The notes: a model not told the origin generated them from the sequence alone. Shown: positions 1 through 8,290, counted from the stretch's first letter. The stretch is DNA of 15,154 bases from an archaeon (GCA_016550485.1 JABXGV010000256.1:1-15154); one strand, 5' to 3'. Program-made: numbers and translations.

Positions 1-3000
1 GATGTCACCGACTTTGTCTTCTTCTACCACGACATCGTCGACGACGTGGGCATCAACGTATCCGCCACCCAAATCCCCTACATCGCGAACTGGACGGTCT
101 ACAACTCCACCGACCACGTCCAAGACTCCGGCCAGCTAAGCCAAATCGTGGGGCAGATCGGGAACTATTCGGTGACCTTTGACGCCAACAACTACAACCT
201 CGGCGAACTCTACACCCTACAGATCATCCTCGACTCCGACGCACCGGTGGACTACTGGCAAGTCGTCCTCGGCGTCCGTATCCGCATCATCGCAGTCCGC
301 ACCAGCGTTTCAATTACTCCTCCACCTGCATTCCCGCTTGAAGCTTACGGCAACATCACCATCTACTACAGCGACCTTGACCACATCGGTACCAATTGGG
401 GTTCCAATACCATCAACGGCTACATCGCCAACAACACCGGCGGCCTCCGCATCACCTGCAACGTCACCAGCTACACCATCTTTGAGCTTACCGATACGTA
501 CGGGCGACCATATTTCGAGCTCCAAATCGATACGAGCTCGCCTGAATTCGACCGCATCGGCGCCTTCTTGATAACAGTGAATATCACTTGGGAAGGCTCT
601 CCCTACTACCAAGGCCACTACAACCAGCTAGTCTCAATCACGCTCCGCGGCAAGGAAACCTCCGCTTCGTCGACGATTCCTGATTGGACGCCCTATGGTG
701 ATGACATCACCTTTGTCCTCACCTACTGGGACCTCGAACTCGACCAAGGCATCGCCAACAGCTCCCACTCCTATGTCATTGATGTCAACATCACAACAAG
801 TGATGTTCCCGGATTCGGGCCTAGTTACTGGACGTGTGTTGAGATCGGCGGGGAGGCAGGTAACTACACCATCACCATCCACACCGTAGGCTTTCCCAGC
901 CTTGGCTCCTACCTCTTCACCATCGATGTCACATGGCCTGAAGACCAGAGCCCCTACTATGAGAGCCAACAAATCACCGTGCGGGGCTACGTTCGGGCGA
1001 TCGCCACAGATCTATATTACGTAGCACCTACGACCGTCTACTGGTCCCAGGATGTGTTCATTCCCCTCTCCTATAACGACACAGACCATGGTGGAATTGC
1101 CATCACAGGAGCTACTGTTACATGTGACTGGACCGCAGCGCACTCCGTTCATGGAATGTACATCCTCAACCTCACGACCGATCCAATGGGTGTGGGAACG
1201 TTCCAAGTCACAATAACAGTGAACCGCACTTTCTATGAAACCCGTCAACAAGTACTCTATGTCACTATCCATCCGCTACCGCTCATAGTGACCGTGCAGT
1301 CTACAGACCCGTGGACAACTGAATACAACGGAGAGGTTGTAGTAACGGTACAAGTGACCGACATCTTTGGACAACGTATTAACGACTCTACGACAGTATA
1401 TCACTGGGCTGGGCTACCCGACGCACCGATGGTCTTCCTCGGCAACGGTGTCTGGAATGTAACCTTCACTGCAGATCAAACTGTAGGTACCTATATCGTC
1501 ACCGTGCAAACGAACAAAACTTACTGCCAAACAGGTATAGGCTCTGTAACATTAAACATCTTACCAGTCGCCACAATCCTAGACATCCTCAACGGAACTA
1601 TCGTTGTCCTCGTAGGAGATACCTTCCAAATCGTTGCAAACTTCACAACCGCAGACGGTACCCCCCTCACTACTGATGTGATCATGCTCTTCAGCTGGGC
1701 AGACGACCGGACAGGACAATTCGATCATCTCGGTGATATCCTAGGCAGCGCCTACAATGGACTGTATAATGCAACGCTCAACAGCACCGGCCTCTCCTAC
1801 GGAGTCTCCTACCTTGTCTACGTGACAGCAAGCAGCCCCAACTTCGTGGAGCAGCTTGACACCGTATCAGTACAGGTAATAGCACTCCCAGCAACCCTTG
1901 AATTCGACTTCAGCCACTACGACGTTCCATATGGCGAAAACTTCACCATCATCGTCTACTTCAACAATACTTACAACGACACACCCATCACTGGTGCACT
2001 CATAATTTACCACTGGGGCGGGACCATCGGATACTTCCTAGAAGGACTCCCACCATCCTCAGGCCCAATCATACCACAAGGTGAAGGCTATTATTACGCC
2101 GAAATAACAACGGTGGGTATGGCTGTGGGGGTCGTACATAAACTGGTTGTTGAAGTCGACCACCCCGGCATCCAGTACACCAAGGTATCCATCGACGTTA
2201 CCGTCATCCCCGTGCCCATCCTCCTCGACCACGTACTAACCCAGGCCTTCTTTGATCCTGAAGATGGGTCTGGAGGTGTACTAGTAGACGTAACACAAAG
2301 CCCCTACCAAGCACCTATCGGCGATGAGCTGCACTTCTACTTCAACTTCACCAACGAAAACGGAGACCCGATTGCTATTGCTACTACCTCATTCAGCTCT
2401 CCCCTCGGATTTGGCACACTCGAATTCAACACGACGGGAAGAAATCTCTGGGTTGCTAAAGTCGACCTCACAGATGCATCCGTAGGGTTCTTCGACCTCT
2501 ATGTAACCTTCCTGGCTACCAACCACGAGCCAGGACAACTTTCCGTTCCATTCCAAGTGATTCTAGTGACAACAGAGGTTATTCTCGATCAAACACTCGA
2601 AATCGCCACTGGAAACACATTGACTGTTTTCACCGGAACGCCCTTCGACTTCAATGTCCTCTTCAACGACACCTACCACAACCTCCTAATCCCTGGGGCG
2701 AACGTCACCTTCAACATCCCCAACCTCTACCCTGATGACATCCTACTGACTGACAACCTTGACGGCAGCTACACTGCTACCGGCCTCAGCGTCGCCGCTG
2801 AAGGAACCTACGCCATATTCATTGGAGCGCGAGGTCCCACAAAATACGACTTTGCACAAATGACTATCACCCTCGTAGTTCAGACCCATCCCATGGTCCA
2901 AGCCATGTTCCAGAGCGGACTCCTCGTGGCGCTAATCGGGCTGATGATCATCATCGGCTGGCTCATCTACACCCGCCTCTTCGCCATCCCCTGGTTCGTC

Positions 3001-3552
3001 CGCAAATGCCGCAGCATGGCCCGCACCATCGGCCGCGGCCGACACCCCCACCTCTCCGACCGCGACCGCCAACGCCTACCCCAACGACCCACCCAGATGA
3101 TCGACATCGTCGACGACAGCTATGAGGGAATAGGCGTCAAGGTGACCGCTGCGATGATTCCTGGCGCCCTAGTGCTCGAGGAACGAGAGGCCGAAGACGA
3201 CGTCATCTGGCGCGAACTCGAAGCCCTCGAGGGCCTCGGCCCCGAGCAGAAACGCGAGCTCTTCGAAGAGATGCGCCGCATACCACCTCGCGACCGGGTC
3301 TGGTTCCTCGAAGACCTCAAACGCCAGCTCGCCGACGGCACCCGCTTCGCCCACACCACCGCCGACGCCGCCCGTGAAGAGCCACCAACGCCCATTCCTA
3401 CTGTCGGTGTTGCTCCTGACATCGCACAGCGAGTGGAGGCGCTCAAGACCCTGGGTCCTGAAGAGAAACAAGCAATTCTAGCGCAGCTCAGCACCCTCTC
3501 CAAGGCAGAGCAGGAAGCAGTCCTCAAGACCCTTGAAGAAGGGGAAGGCTAG
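1..3552 (+). CDS. Giant Ig-like repeat surface glycoprotein with one TM helix and cytosolic helical tail (5' partial)
   Basis: The frame is open to the first base of the window, so the true start lies upstream; a GTG at 46 is only an internal Val codon. The visible 1183 codons hold about nine beta-sandwich (Ig/cadherin-like) domains of roughly 97-118 residues. Several end in a VxVxxxPxP-type linker (near bases 1270, 1560, 1885, 2208 and 2563), and the N-terminal ones share a Y-x-D-x(2-3)-D-x-G-like motif. Roughly thirty N-x-S/T sequons point to a glycosylated extracellular region. One transmembrane helix lies at about 2914-2976, followed by an Arg-rich stop-transfer stretch and a tail of about 190 residues with two related helical units. 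It is probably an adhesin, S-layer-associated or sensor protein anchored in the membrane. The order outside, TM, inside is well supported; ligand and role are unknown. No paralogue or partner gene is present nearby. Confidence 0.85.
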   Translation, partial: DVTDFVFFYHDIVDDVGINVSATQIPYIANWTVYNSTDHVQDSGQLSQIVGQIGNYSVTFDANNYNLGELYTLQIILDSDAPVDYWQVVLGVRIRIIAVRTSVSITPPPAFPLEAYGNITIYYSDLDHIGTNWGSNTINGYIANNTGGLRITCNVTSYTIFELTDTYGRPYFELQIDTSSPEFDRIGAFLITVNITWEGSPYYQGHYNQLVSITLRGKETSASSTIPDWTPYGDDITFVLTYWDLELDQGIANSSHSYVIDVNITTSDVPGFGPSYWTCVEIGGEAGNYTITIHTVGFPSLGSYLFTIDVTWPEDQSPYYESQQITVRGYVRAIATDLYYVAPTTVYWSQDVFIPLSYNDTDHGGIAITGATVTCDWTAAHSVHGMYILNLTTDPMGVGTFQVTITVNRTFYETRQQVLYVTIHPLPLIVTVQSTDPWTTEYNGEVVVTVQVTDIFGQRINDSTTVYHWAGLPDAPMVFLGNGVWNVTFTADQTVGTYIVTVQTNKTYCQTGIGSVTLNILPVATILDILNGTIVVLVGDTFQIVANFTTADGTPLTTDVIMLFSWADDRTGQFDHLGDILGSAYNGLYNATLNSTGLSYGVSYLVYVTASSPNFVEQLDTVSVQVIALPATLEFDFSHYDVPYGENFTIIVYFNNTYNDTPITGALIIYHWGGTIGYFLEGLPPSSGPIIPQGEGYYYAEITTVGMAVGVVHKLVVEVDHPGIQYTKVSIDVTVIPVPILLDHVLTQAFFDPEDGSGGVLVDVTQSPYQAPIGDELHFYFNFTNENGDPIAIATTSFSSPLGFGTLEFNTTGRNLWVAKVDLTDASVGFFDLYVTFLATNHEPGQLSVPFQVILVTTEVILDQTLEIATGNTLTVFTGTPFDFNVLFNDTYHNLLIPGANVTFNIPNLYPDDILLTDNLDGSYTATGLSVAAEGTYAIFIGARGPTKYDFAQMTITLVVQTHPMVQAMFQSGLLVALIGLMIIIGWLIYTRLFAIPWFVRKCRSMARTIGRGRHPHLSDRDRQRLPQRPTQMIDIVDDSYEGIGVKVTAAMIPGALVLEEREAEDDVIWRELEALEGLGPEQKRELFEEMRRIPPRDRVWFLEDLKRQLADGTRFAHTTADAAREEPPTPIPTVGVAPDIAQRVEALKTLGPEEKQAILAQLSTLSKAEQEAVLKTLEEGEG
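3217..3540 (+). repeat. Duplicated helical module in the cytosolic tail of the surface protein
   Basis: Two diverged copies of a 36-38 residue unit lie within the coding sequence, at 3217-3330 and 3433-3540. Both follow the pattern (L/V)EAL-x2-LGPE-(Q/E)K near the start, continue with a second helix, and end in a (F/V)L-x2-L-(K/E) helix. They are separated by a low-complexity Ala/Pro/Thr linker of about 34 residues. The units are charged, predicted helical, and sit on the cytoplasmic side of the transmembrane helix, so they are candidates for protein-protein interaction. The duplication is seen directly; its function is inferred. Confidence 0.7.
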
Positions 3553-3575
3553 AGAACACCTATTGAACCTCACAC

Positions 3576-3623
3576 ACAGGCGCGGCAATAACCGCGCCTG
3601 TCTCCTCTCTTTTTTCTTGTTTT
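3576..3623 (+). terminator. Hairpin plus T-tract terminator after the surface-protein gene
   Basis: A perfect 10-bp stem (3576-3585 with 3592-3601) closes a 6-base loop and is followed by a pyrimidine/T-rich run at 3608-3623. It starts 24 bases after the stop codon of the surface-protein gene and precedes the nitroreductase gene on the same strand, so it should separate the two transcription units. Archaeal termination mostly needs only the T-tract; the strong stem may also protect the 3' end. Confidence 0.7.
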
Positions 3624-3693
3624 CCCAGCGAAGAGTAATGATTTTAGGATGATTCTGTAGCTAGTGTTCTCTCTGTTGAAAAGGTGTTAAGTA

Positions 3694-4485
3694 ATGGAGC
3701 AAAAGGATCGTCCCCCTTCTGAAGTAATGCTTAACCTCATTAAGGAGCGCCATGCTATACGTGACTTCGAAACCCAGCGGCAGGTCAGCGACGAACTCCT
3801 CTATCAGATTATCGAAGCAGGCGGGTACGCCCCCAGCGCAGAAAACCAGCAACCTTGGCGACTAATCCTAGTACGTGACCGCAGAAAACAGCGACGAATC
3901 GGTGAAATTGCCGTTGAACGCACAATTGAACTCTTTGGGCGAATAACACCGCGCCAAGAGTTGGAACGACGGCTTGGTTATGTACAGGCAATCCCGAGTC
4001 GTGAACGAGTAATTGATTGGCTTATCACAGGACGCCGATTCGAGTACATCAAGGGTGAACCCGAAACAGATGGAGCTCCGGTATTACTAGTACTAGCGGT
4101 TGAATCAACGCATGTTGGTAATTCGCAACCAACACTTCGAGGTACTGGTGGCGTATACGGTTGGAGCAGCTTTCGCCACGCTATCATCGCAGGCAGCATG
4201 CTACTGGAGAACATGATGCTAGCCGCTACTGCTCTAGGGCTCGGGAGCTGTGTGTCTAGTGTACAGCTAGATCACTATGATGATGTCCGCGAAATCTCTG
4301 AGATGCTAGGAATTCCTCACCCCCATTGGACGCCGATACTATGTCTCGGTATAGGGTATGCGAAATTCCCACGAGTTCGTGGGCCTCCCCGGCAGCCACC
4401 TGAGGAGATTACGTTTGTGGATAAATGGGGAGCGAACTGGCAACCAAAACGTGAATCAGGGAAACCAAAGACAACTGGAGGTTAG
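3694..4485 (+). CDS. Nitroreductase-family flavoprotein
   Basis: An FMN-dependent NAD(P)H oxidoreductase of the nitroreductase fold, expected to act as a cytosolic dimer; the natural substrate cannot be told from sequence. Visible family motifs are RHAIRDFE (19-26), the FMN-phosphate/isoalloxazine segment APSAENQQPWR (46-56), the central helix with GLGSC (182-186), and the C-terminal CLGIGYAKFPR (217-227). At 263 residues it is longer than minimal nitroreductases (about 170-220), with an extra segment around residues 75-125 that may shape the substrate pocket. The ATG start is supported by AAGGTG seven bases upstream. It heads a same-strand run; the stop is 3 bases before the next ATG, so the two are probably cotranscribed. 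A weak AT-rich element (ATTTTAGG, 3641-3648) might be its promoter. Confidence 0.85.
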   Translation: MEQKDRPPSEVMLNLIKERHAIRDFETQRQVSDELLYQIIEAGGYAPSAENQQPWRLILVRDRRKQRRIGEIAVERTIELFGRITPRQELERRLGYVQAIPSRERVIDWLITGRRFEYIKGEPETDGAPVLLVLAVESTHVGNSQPTLRGTGGVYGWSSFRHAIIAGSMLLENMMLAATALGLGSCVSSVQLDHYDDVREISEMLGIPHPHWTPILCLGIGYAKFPRVRGPPRQPPEEITFVDKWGANWQPKRESGKPKTTGG

Positions 4486-4488
4486 ATT

Positions 4489-5025
4489 ATGGATTCATTG
4501 TCTGCATTACAGAAGTTCTTTACAAGTTGGATGGACCAGCTCTGGTGGAGCATGCGTGACCGAGTCGGTGCACTATCCATGATTGAATGTTGGGTAGAAT
4601 CATGGCATGCAGCGAGTCTGGAAATTGGTAAACTAGCTCGTGCAGATGGCTCAGCACCACAAGAAGCAACTGCTAAAACCCTTGAAACATTAGGCAAAAC
4701 CGTGCAGGTAGAGGGGAACACTCTACGCGTGACACAATGTCCAATCTGGGCGCAAATCAAAGAAAGAGGCCTGGAATACGCCTATCGCTGTGAAGAGTTC
4801 GCTTGTACACCGCTATTGGATGGATTAAAGGATGCAATAGGCGCGACTGAAACAACTGTGGAAACGAGTCTACGCCTGATGCACATAGAACAAGCTAGAC
4901 TCGAATACAAGCTATCAAAACTAGGGAAGGCAGCAACAAGCGATTCGAAAGCACAGCGTGAAAAACTAGAAAAAGAATTGAAGCAGCTGCCCAAACACCA
5001 TTACTGCCTATTTAAAATCAAATAA
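4489..5025 (+). CDS. Unrecognised cytosolic protein with conserved-looking Cys pattern
   Basis: A 178-residue protein beginning 3 bases after the nitroreductase stop, with a GGAGG ribosome binding site inside the end of that gene, so translation is likely coupled. The N-terminal half is helical and Trp-rich. A middle segment has the pattern VTQCPIW-x(14)-C-x(4)-C-TPLLDGL (Cys84, Cys101, Cys106), and the last residues carry CLF (Cys173). This resembles the layout of L-2-amino-thiazoline-4-carboxylate-hydrolase-like and V4R-like small domains (a CP motif, a second Cys group, and a Cys-hydrophobic ending), but I cannot assign the family by eye. Residues 120-170 look like a charged coiled coil. 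It could be a redox or ligand-sensing partner of the nitroreductase. Function unknown. Confidence 0.7.
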   Translation: MDSLSALQKFFTSWMDQLWWSMRDRVGALSMIECWVESWHAASLEIGKLARADGSAPQEATAKTLETLGKTVQVEGNTLRVTQCPIWAQIKERGLEYAYRCEEFACTPLLDGLKDAIGATETTVETSLRLMHIEQARLEYKLSKLGKAATSDSKAQREKLEKELKQLPKHHYCLFKIK

Positions 5026-5046
5026 CACGGATATCAATAACTACTG

Positions 5047-6444
5047 GTGCTATGGATGAGCTTAAAAGCCTCTCTTCAGAAGCTGACAGGGCTTTTCGCT
5101 CCTAAATCCATTGTTCTAGTCGGTGCAAGCGCAAATCCCCTCTCCTTGGGGTTCACTGTCGCCCGATCGCTCATCCGACAATTCAAGGGACCAGTTTATT
5201 ATCTAAACCCAACAGAAGCCAAAGTTCTAGGGTCTTCCACCTATGCTGATATTCGGGATGTTCCTCAAGGTCAACATCTATGGATTTTCGCAACAGTAAC
5301 CAAGGACTTTCCAGTGTTTCTTCGCCAAGTATGCGAACAAAATCCCGCCGCTATACTATTGCTAACAGAAATCCCAGCTCACATCATATCTGAAACAACC
5401 AAGACCCTATCAAGCTTCAAGTGTCCCGTTATTGGCCCCCGAAGCGCTGGGTATCTAGATACAACCACAATGATTGACGCCATAACACTTCCGAACGAAA
5501 TGCTTCAACGCCCACCTTCAGGTGCCACGGGGGTCCTTACAGATAATCGGGATGTGGCCTTCGGGTTACTTGAGCTTCTGAGTAAATATCGGTGCGGTGT
5601 ATCAAGAGTGATTGACCTAGGTGACTCTATAGGAACAGACGAATCCGCTGTTATGTCCTTCTTCGCCAATGATTCATCAACTCGGGTTATTATTCTAGCA
5701 AGTGGACAAATAGCACGGCTTAGGACATTCAAATCAGCAGTTCGCAGGGCCCAACGTGCTAAGAAGCCAGTAATTGTCCCCCAGTTTTCACCAGAAATAA
5801 TTGATATGCTGGGTCTTCATCGGAGGTCTGACGCCGGCGCCTCCCACATCACAAGGGCGCTAGTAGAGCAACTGAAATTAATAGAAACTACATCTTGGGG
5901 TAGAGCAGTAGATCTAGCTAAGCTCTGTCAATGGCAGCCACTCCCAAAGGGGCCAGGAATTGCAGTTATCTCCAACTTCGGACCCTATTGCGTCAATGCT
6001 GCGAGCAGCCTTCAATACTCGAAAATGAAAGTAGCCCATCTGGCCACTCAAACCCTTCGCCAGTTACAAGAAACACTTCCGCCCTATTGCCGGGCTGCTA
6101 ACCCAACTTGTCTATATACAAACGCTGACGAAATACGCCTAGATACAGCTCTACAAATCATATTCCCTGATACATCTGTACACACAGTGATGCTTTGCCT
6201 GCTCCCCAACTCGCCCTTCATCGACCCCGATTATCTAGGAATAATGCTTCGCCAGCGACTGGCTAGAGTAGAAACGACAAAGACAATTATAGGAATCATT
6301 CCTGCAATAGAGCCAGATAACCTACTCATCCAGGCTCTTGAGCAGCTCCAAATCCCTGTCTATTCCAACCCGCATCGAGCGGTTAGTACGCTGGAAACAG
6401 CGTACCGCTATACAAGCTCGTTATCACAAACTAGGAGTAAATGA
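5047..6444 (+). CDS. Catalytically degenerate ADP-forming acyl-CoA synthetase alpha-subunit paralogue
   Basis: A 465-residue protein collinear over its full length with the intact synthetase at 6763-8166. It has a Rossmann CoA-binding domain (SIVLVGAS at 21-28) followed by the succinyl-CoA-synthetase-like domains. The catalytic features are lost. Where the intact copy has GPNCVG, this has GPRSAG (130-135). The QSG motif is replaced by DNR (166-168). The Glu-containing VEYMEG is replaced by a Glu-free segment ending ASG (about 215-220). The SHTGA phosphohistidine loop reads SDAGA (261-265), with Asp262 in place of His. It therefore should not phosphorylate in the normal way and may be a regulatory or structural subunit, or have another chemistry. 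The start is uncertain: GTG at 5047 or, more likely, ATG at 5056; neither has a clear ribosome binding site. It overlaps the next gene by 4 bases. Confidence 0.8.
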   Translation: MLWMSLKASLQKLTGLFAPKSIVLVGASANPLSLGFTVARSLIRQFKGPVYYLNPTEAKVLGSSTYADIRDVPQGQHLWIFATVTKDFPVFLRQVCEQNPAAILLLTEIPAHIISETTKTLSSFKCPVIGPRSAGYLDTTTMIDAITLPNEMLQRPPSGATGVLTDNRDVAFGLLELLSKYRCGVSRVIDLGDSIGTDESAVMSFFANDSSTRVIILASGQIARLRTFKSAVRRAQRAKKPVIVPQFSPEIIDMLGLHRRSDAGASHITRALVEQLKLIETTSWGRAVDLAKLCQWQPLPKGPGIAVISNFGPYCVNAASSLQYSKMKVAHLATQTLRQLQETLPPYCRAANPTCLYTNADEIRLDTALQIIFPDTSVHTVMLCLLPNSPFIDPDYLGIMLRQRLARVETTKTIIGIIPAIEPDNLLIQALEQLQIPVYSNPHRAVSTLETAYRYTSSLSQTRSK

Positions 6445-6704
6445 AAATGTACAAAGCCTATGTCCTTATCAAAGTAGTACCACACGCAGAAGACAAAATA
6501 TTAAGAGAACTAAGCAAAGTTCCCGCCATCACTGAAGCGCATAAACTCTTCGGAGTCTATGACCTTATTGTCGAAATCGAAAGAAAAGGAATGCGAGAAA
6601 TCATGGAGAGTGTTTCCCGAATCCGCAGCCTAGAAGGCGTCTTGGATACTATTACCAATCTGGTTGCGGACTTCGAGATGGGGGTCCATGGCGGCCCTAT
6701 TTGA
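6441..6704 (+). CDS. Stand-alone RAM (Lrp/AsnC ligand-binding) domain protein
   Basis: An 87-residue protein that is just the RAM domain of Lrp/AsnC regulators, without the helix-turn-helix. The AYVLIKV opening strand, the central KLFGVYDLIVEIE, and the closing GVLDTITNLV match the beta-alpha-beta-beta-alpha-beta pattern. In known families this domain forms dimers to octamers that bind amino acids or other small effectors; alone it cannot bind DNA, so it likely acts as an allosteric partner. The ATG overlaps the stop of the preceding synthetase-like gene (ATGA) with an AGGAG site just upstream, indicating translational coupling. Lying between two acyl-CoA synthetase paralogues, it may sense a metabolite for them; that role is inference. 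Confidence 0.85.
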   Translation: MKMYKAYVLIKVVPHAEDKILRELSKVPAITEAHKLFGVYDLIVEIERKGMREIMESVSRIRSLEGVLDTITNLVADFEMGVHGGPI

Positions 6705-6762
6705 GCCCTCCTCCCTTCCAATTGAACTGAAACCTGCTACTCAGTGAACGGGAGCGTCTTCC

Positions 6763-8166
6763 ATGGCATCAGATCTTGAAGCCTTCTTCAACCCCCGAAG
6801 GGTCGCCGTTGTTGGAGCGTCTGCACGCAAAGCAAGCGTAGGCGGCGTAATATTCCGGAACTTCCTGAAACCAGGCTTCAAGGGTGTTGCCTATCCCGTC
6901 AATCCCAGAGCTGCTGATGTCCTCGGCATAAAGTCCTTTGAGCGAATAACCGCAATACCAGACCCCATTGATCTCGCTGTGCTTGCAATACCAGCAGGAA
7001 TCGTACCCAAGATAATGCTTGACTGCGAAGCCAAACAAGTCAAGGCCGTTATCATCATCAGTGGCGGGTTCAAGGAGACAGGTCCAGAAGGCGCATACCT
7101 AGAACAACAAGTAGTCGATATAGCAAAACGTAGTGGAATCCGAGTCATCGGTCCAAACTGTGTTGGAATCTATGACACAAACACTAGCGTAGACACTACG
7201 TTCCTACCATCATCTCGTATGGGCAGACCAGGGAAGGGCTATATCAGCTTCATCAGCCAAAGCGGGGCCTTTGCAGCCGCCTTTCTGGACTGGACCGAAA
7301 TGGCGGGAATCGGAGTTAGCCGCGTAGTGAGCTTCGGAAACAAAGCAGATGTAGACGAAATCGATATACTCGGATACTTCGGAAAGGATTCAGAGACAAA
7401 AGTAGTGGTCGAGTATATGGAGGGGTTGAACCCCAGCACTGGTGGTCGCTACCTCCAAATTGCAAGAGAAGTAACAAGGACAAAGCCAGTCATCGTAGTG
7501 AAGTCAGGGCGTACTGCCCGTGGCTCTGCGGCAGCAGCCAGTCACACAGGCGCATTAGCTGGTGATGCCAAGATTTACGATTTTGCATTCCACCAAGCAG
7601 GTATACTAACCGCACGAGATTTTGAAGAGGCGTTCGACCAAGCCAAGACACTGGTTAGTCAGCCGCCCACCAAAGGCAACCGTGTCCTAATCGTCACAGA
7701 CGCGGGAGGCGCTGGGGTCATGACGGTTGATGCCTGCAGTGCGCGGGGATTGGATGTACCCGCGCCGCCTGAAAAGCTACGTAAAGAACTTGCAGCCCAT
7801 CTCCCTGGCTACTGCAGCACTAACAACCCCGTGGATCTTACTGGTGATACAGACGCGAAGCGGTATCAGACCGTTCTAGAACTTCTGTTACCTACTCAAT
7901 ATTTCGATGCGGCAATTGTAGTAGTGATGATGCAAATCCCCCTGTTGAATCTTGATATAGTGGATCGGTTGGCGGCAATAGCTCGTAGCTACCAAAAGCC
8001 AATAGTTGCCTGCACCGCTGGGGGCCACTTTACTCAACAGGCCGCCCGCATGCTTGAAGAAGCTGGCATTCCAGCCCTCCCTTCACCCGCTAGAGCAGCC
8101 CGGGCAATGTGGGCTCTAGTGGAGTATGGCAGGATTCGCCGCACCTTCGCTAAACGAAACGAGTAA
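6763..8166 (+). CDS. acdA: ADP-forming acyl-CoA (acetyl-CoA) synthetase, alpha subunit
   Basis: This enzyme family converts acyl-CoA + ADP + Pi to the acid + CoA + ATP (substrate-level phosphorylation in archaeal fermentation). The 467-residue length fits separate archaeal alpha subunits. Visible features are the Rossmann CoA-binding domain RRVAVVGAS (12-20), GGFKETG (101-107), GPNCVG (130-135), the QSGAF segment (166-170), Glu-containing VEYMEG (216-221), and the phosphohistidine loop SHTGALAG with His261. All key residues look intact. The beta subunit (ATP-grasp) is not in the window, so it must be encoded elsewhere. GGAG lies about 9 bases before the ATG. It is 58 bases downstream of the RAM gene with no obvious terminator between, so it is probably part of the same transcript. 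The acyl substrate (acetate, branched-chain, aryl) cannot be deduced. Confidence 0.9.
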   Translation: MASDLEAFFNPRRVAVVGASARKASVGGVIFRNFLKPGFKGVAYPVNPRAADVLGIKSFERITAIPDPIDLAVLAIPAGIVPKIMLDCEAKQVKAVIIISGGFKETGPEGAYLEQQVVDIAKRSGIRVIGPNCVGIYDTNTSVDTTFLPSSRMGRPGKGYISFISQSGAFAAAFLDWTEMAGIGVSRVVSFGNKADVDEIDILGYFGKDSETKVVVEYMEGLNPSTGGRYLQIAREVTRTKPVIVVKSGRTARGSAAAASHTGALAGDAKIYDFAFHQAGILTARDFEEAFDQAKTLVSQPPTKGNRVLIVTDAGGAGVMTVDACSARGLDVPAPPEKLRKELAAHLPGYCSTNNPVDLTGDTDAKRYQTVLELLLPTQYFDAAIVVVMMQIPLLNLDIVDRLAAIARSYQKPIVACTAGGHFTQQAARMLEEAGIPALPSPARAARAMWALVEYGRIRRTFAKRNE

Positions 8167-8228
8167 TGAACAAGGTCGTCGTTAAAGGCATTAACTTATG
8201 CTGACTTAAACTTTGGACATTACAATCG

Positions 8229-8236
8229 TTTTTATT
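8229..8236 (+). promoter_or_regulatory. Possible TATA box for thiolase/DUF35 genes
   Basis: TTTTTATT in the 124-base gap between the acyl-CoA synthetase and thiolase genes. It lies about 55-60 bases before the ATG at 8291, which would place a start of transcription near 8260 and give a short leader carrying the AGGAT ribosome binding site (8278-8282). A second AT-rich stretch (ACTTAAAC, 8204-8211) is an alternative. Confidence 0.35.
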
Positions 8237-8290
8237 CGCAATGGAAATCGTGTCCACCAAGATTCTACGAAAGTATTAGGATGCTCTGCT

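Noticed and set aside
3120..3527. Minus-strand open frame of 135 codons opposite the surface-protein tail
   Set aside because: Ser/Arg-rich low-complexity translation caused by the high-GC3 opposite strand; no start signals or family character.
5047..8166. Split alpha and beta subunits of one acyl-CoA synthetase
   Set aside because: Both proteins align with each other over their entire length and lack ATP-grasp features; they are two alpha-type paralogues.
8213..8290. N-terminal extension of the thiolase from TTG 8213
   Set aside because: The extra 26 residues have no thiolase similarity and overlap the promoter-like region; ATG 8291 has a ribosome binding site and gives the usual N-terminus.
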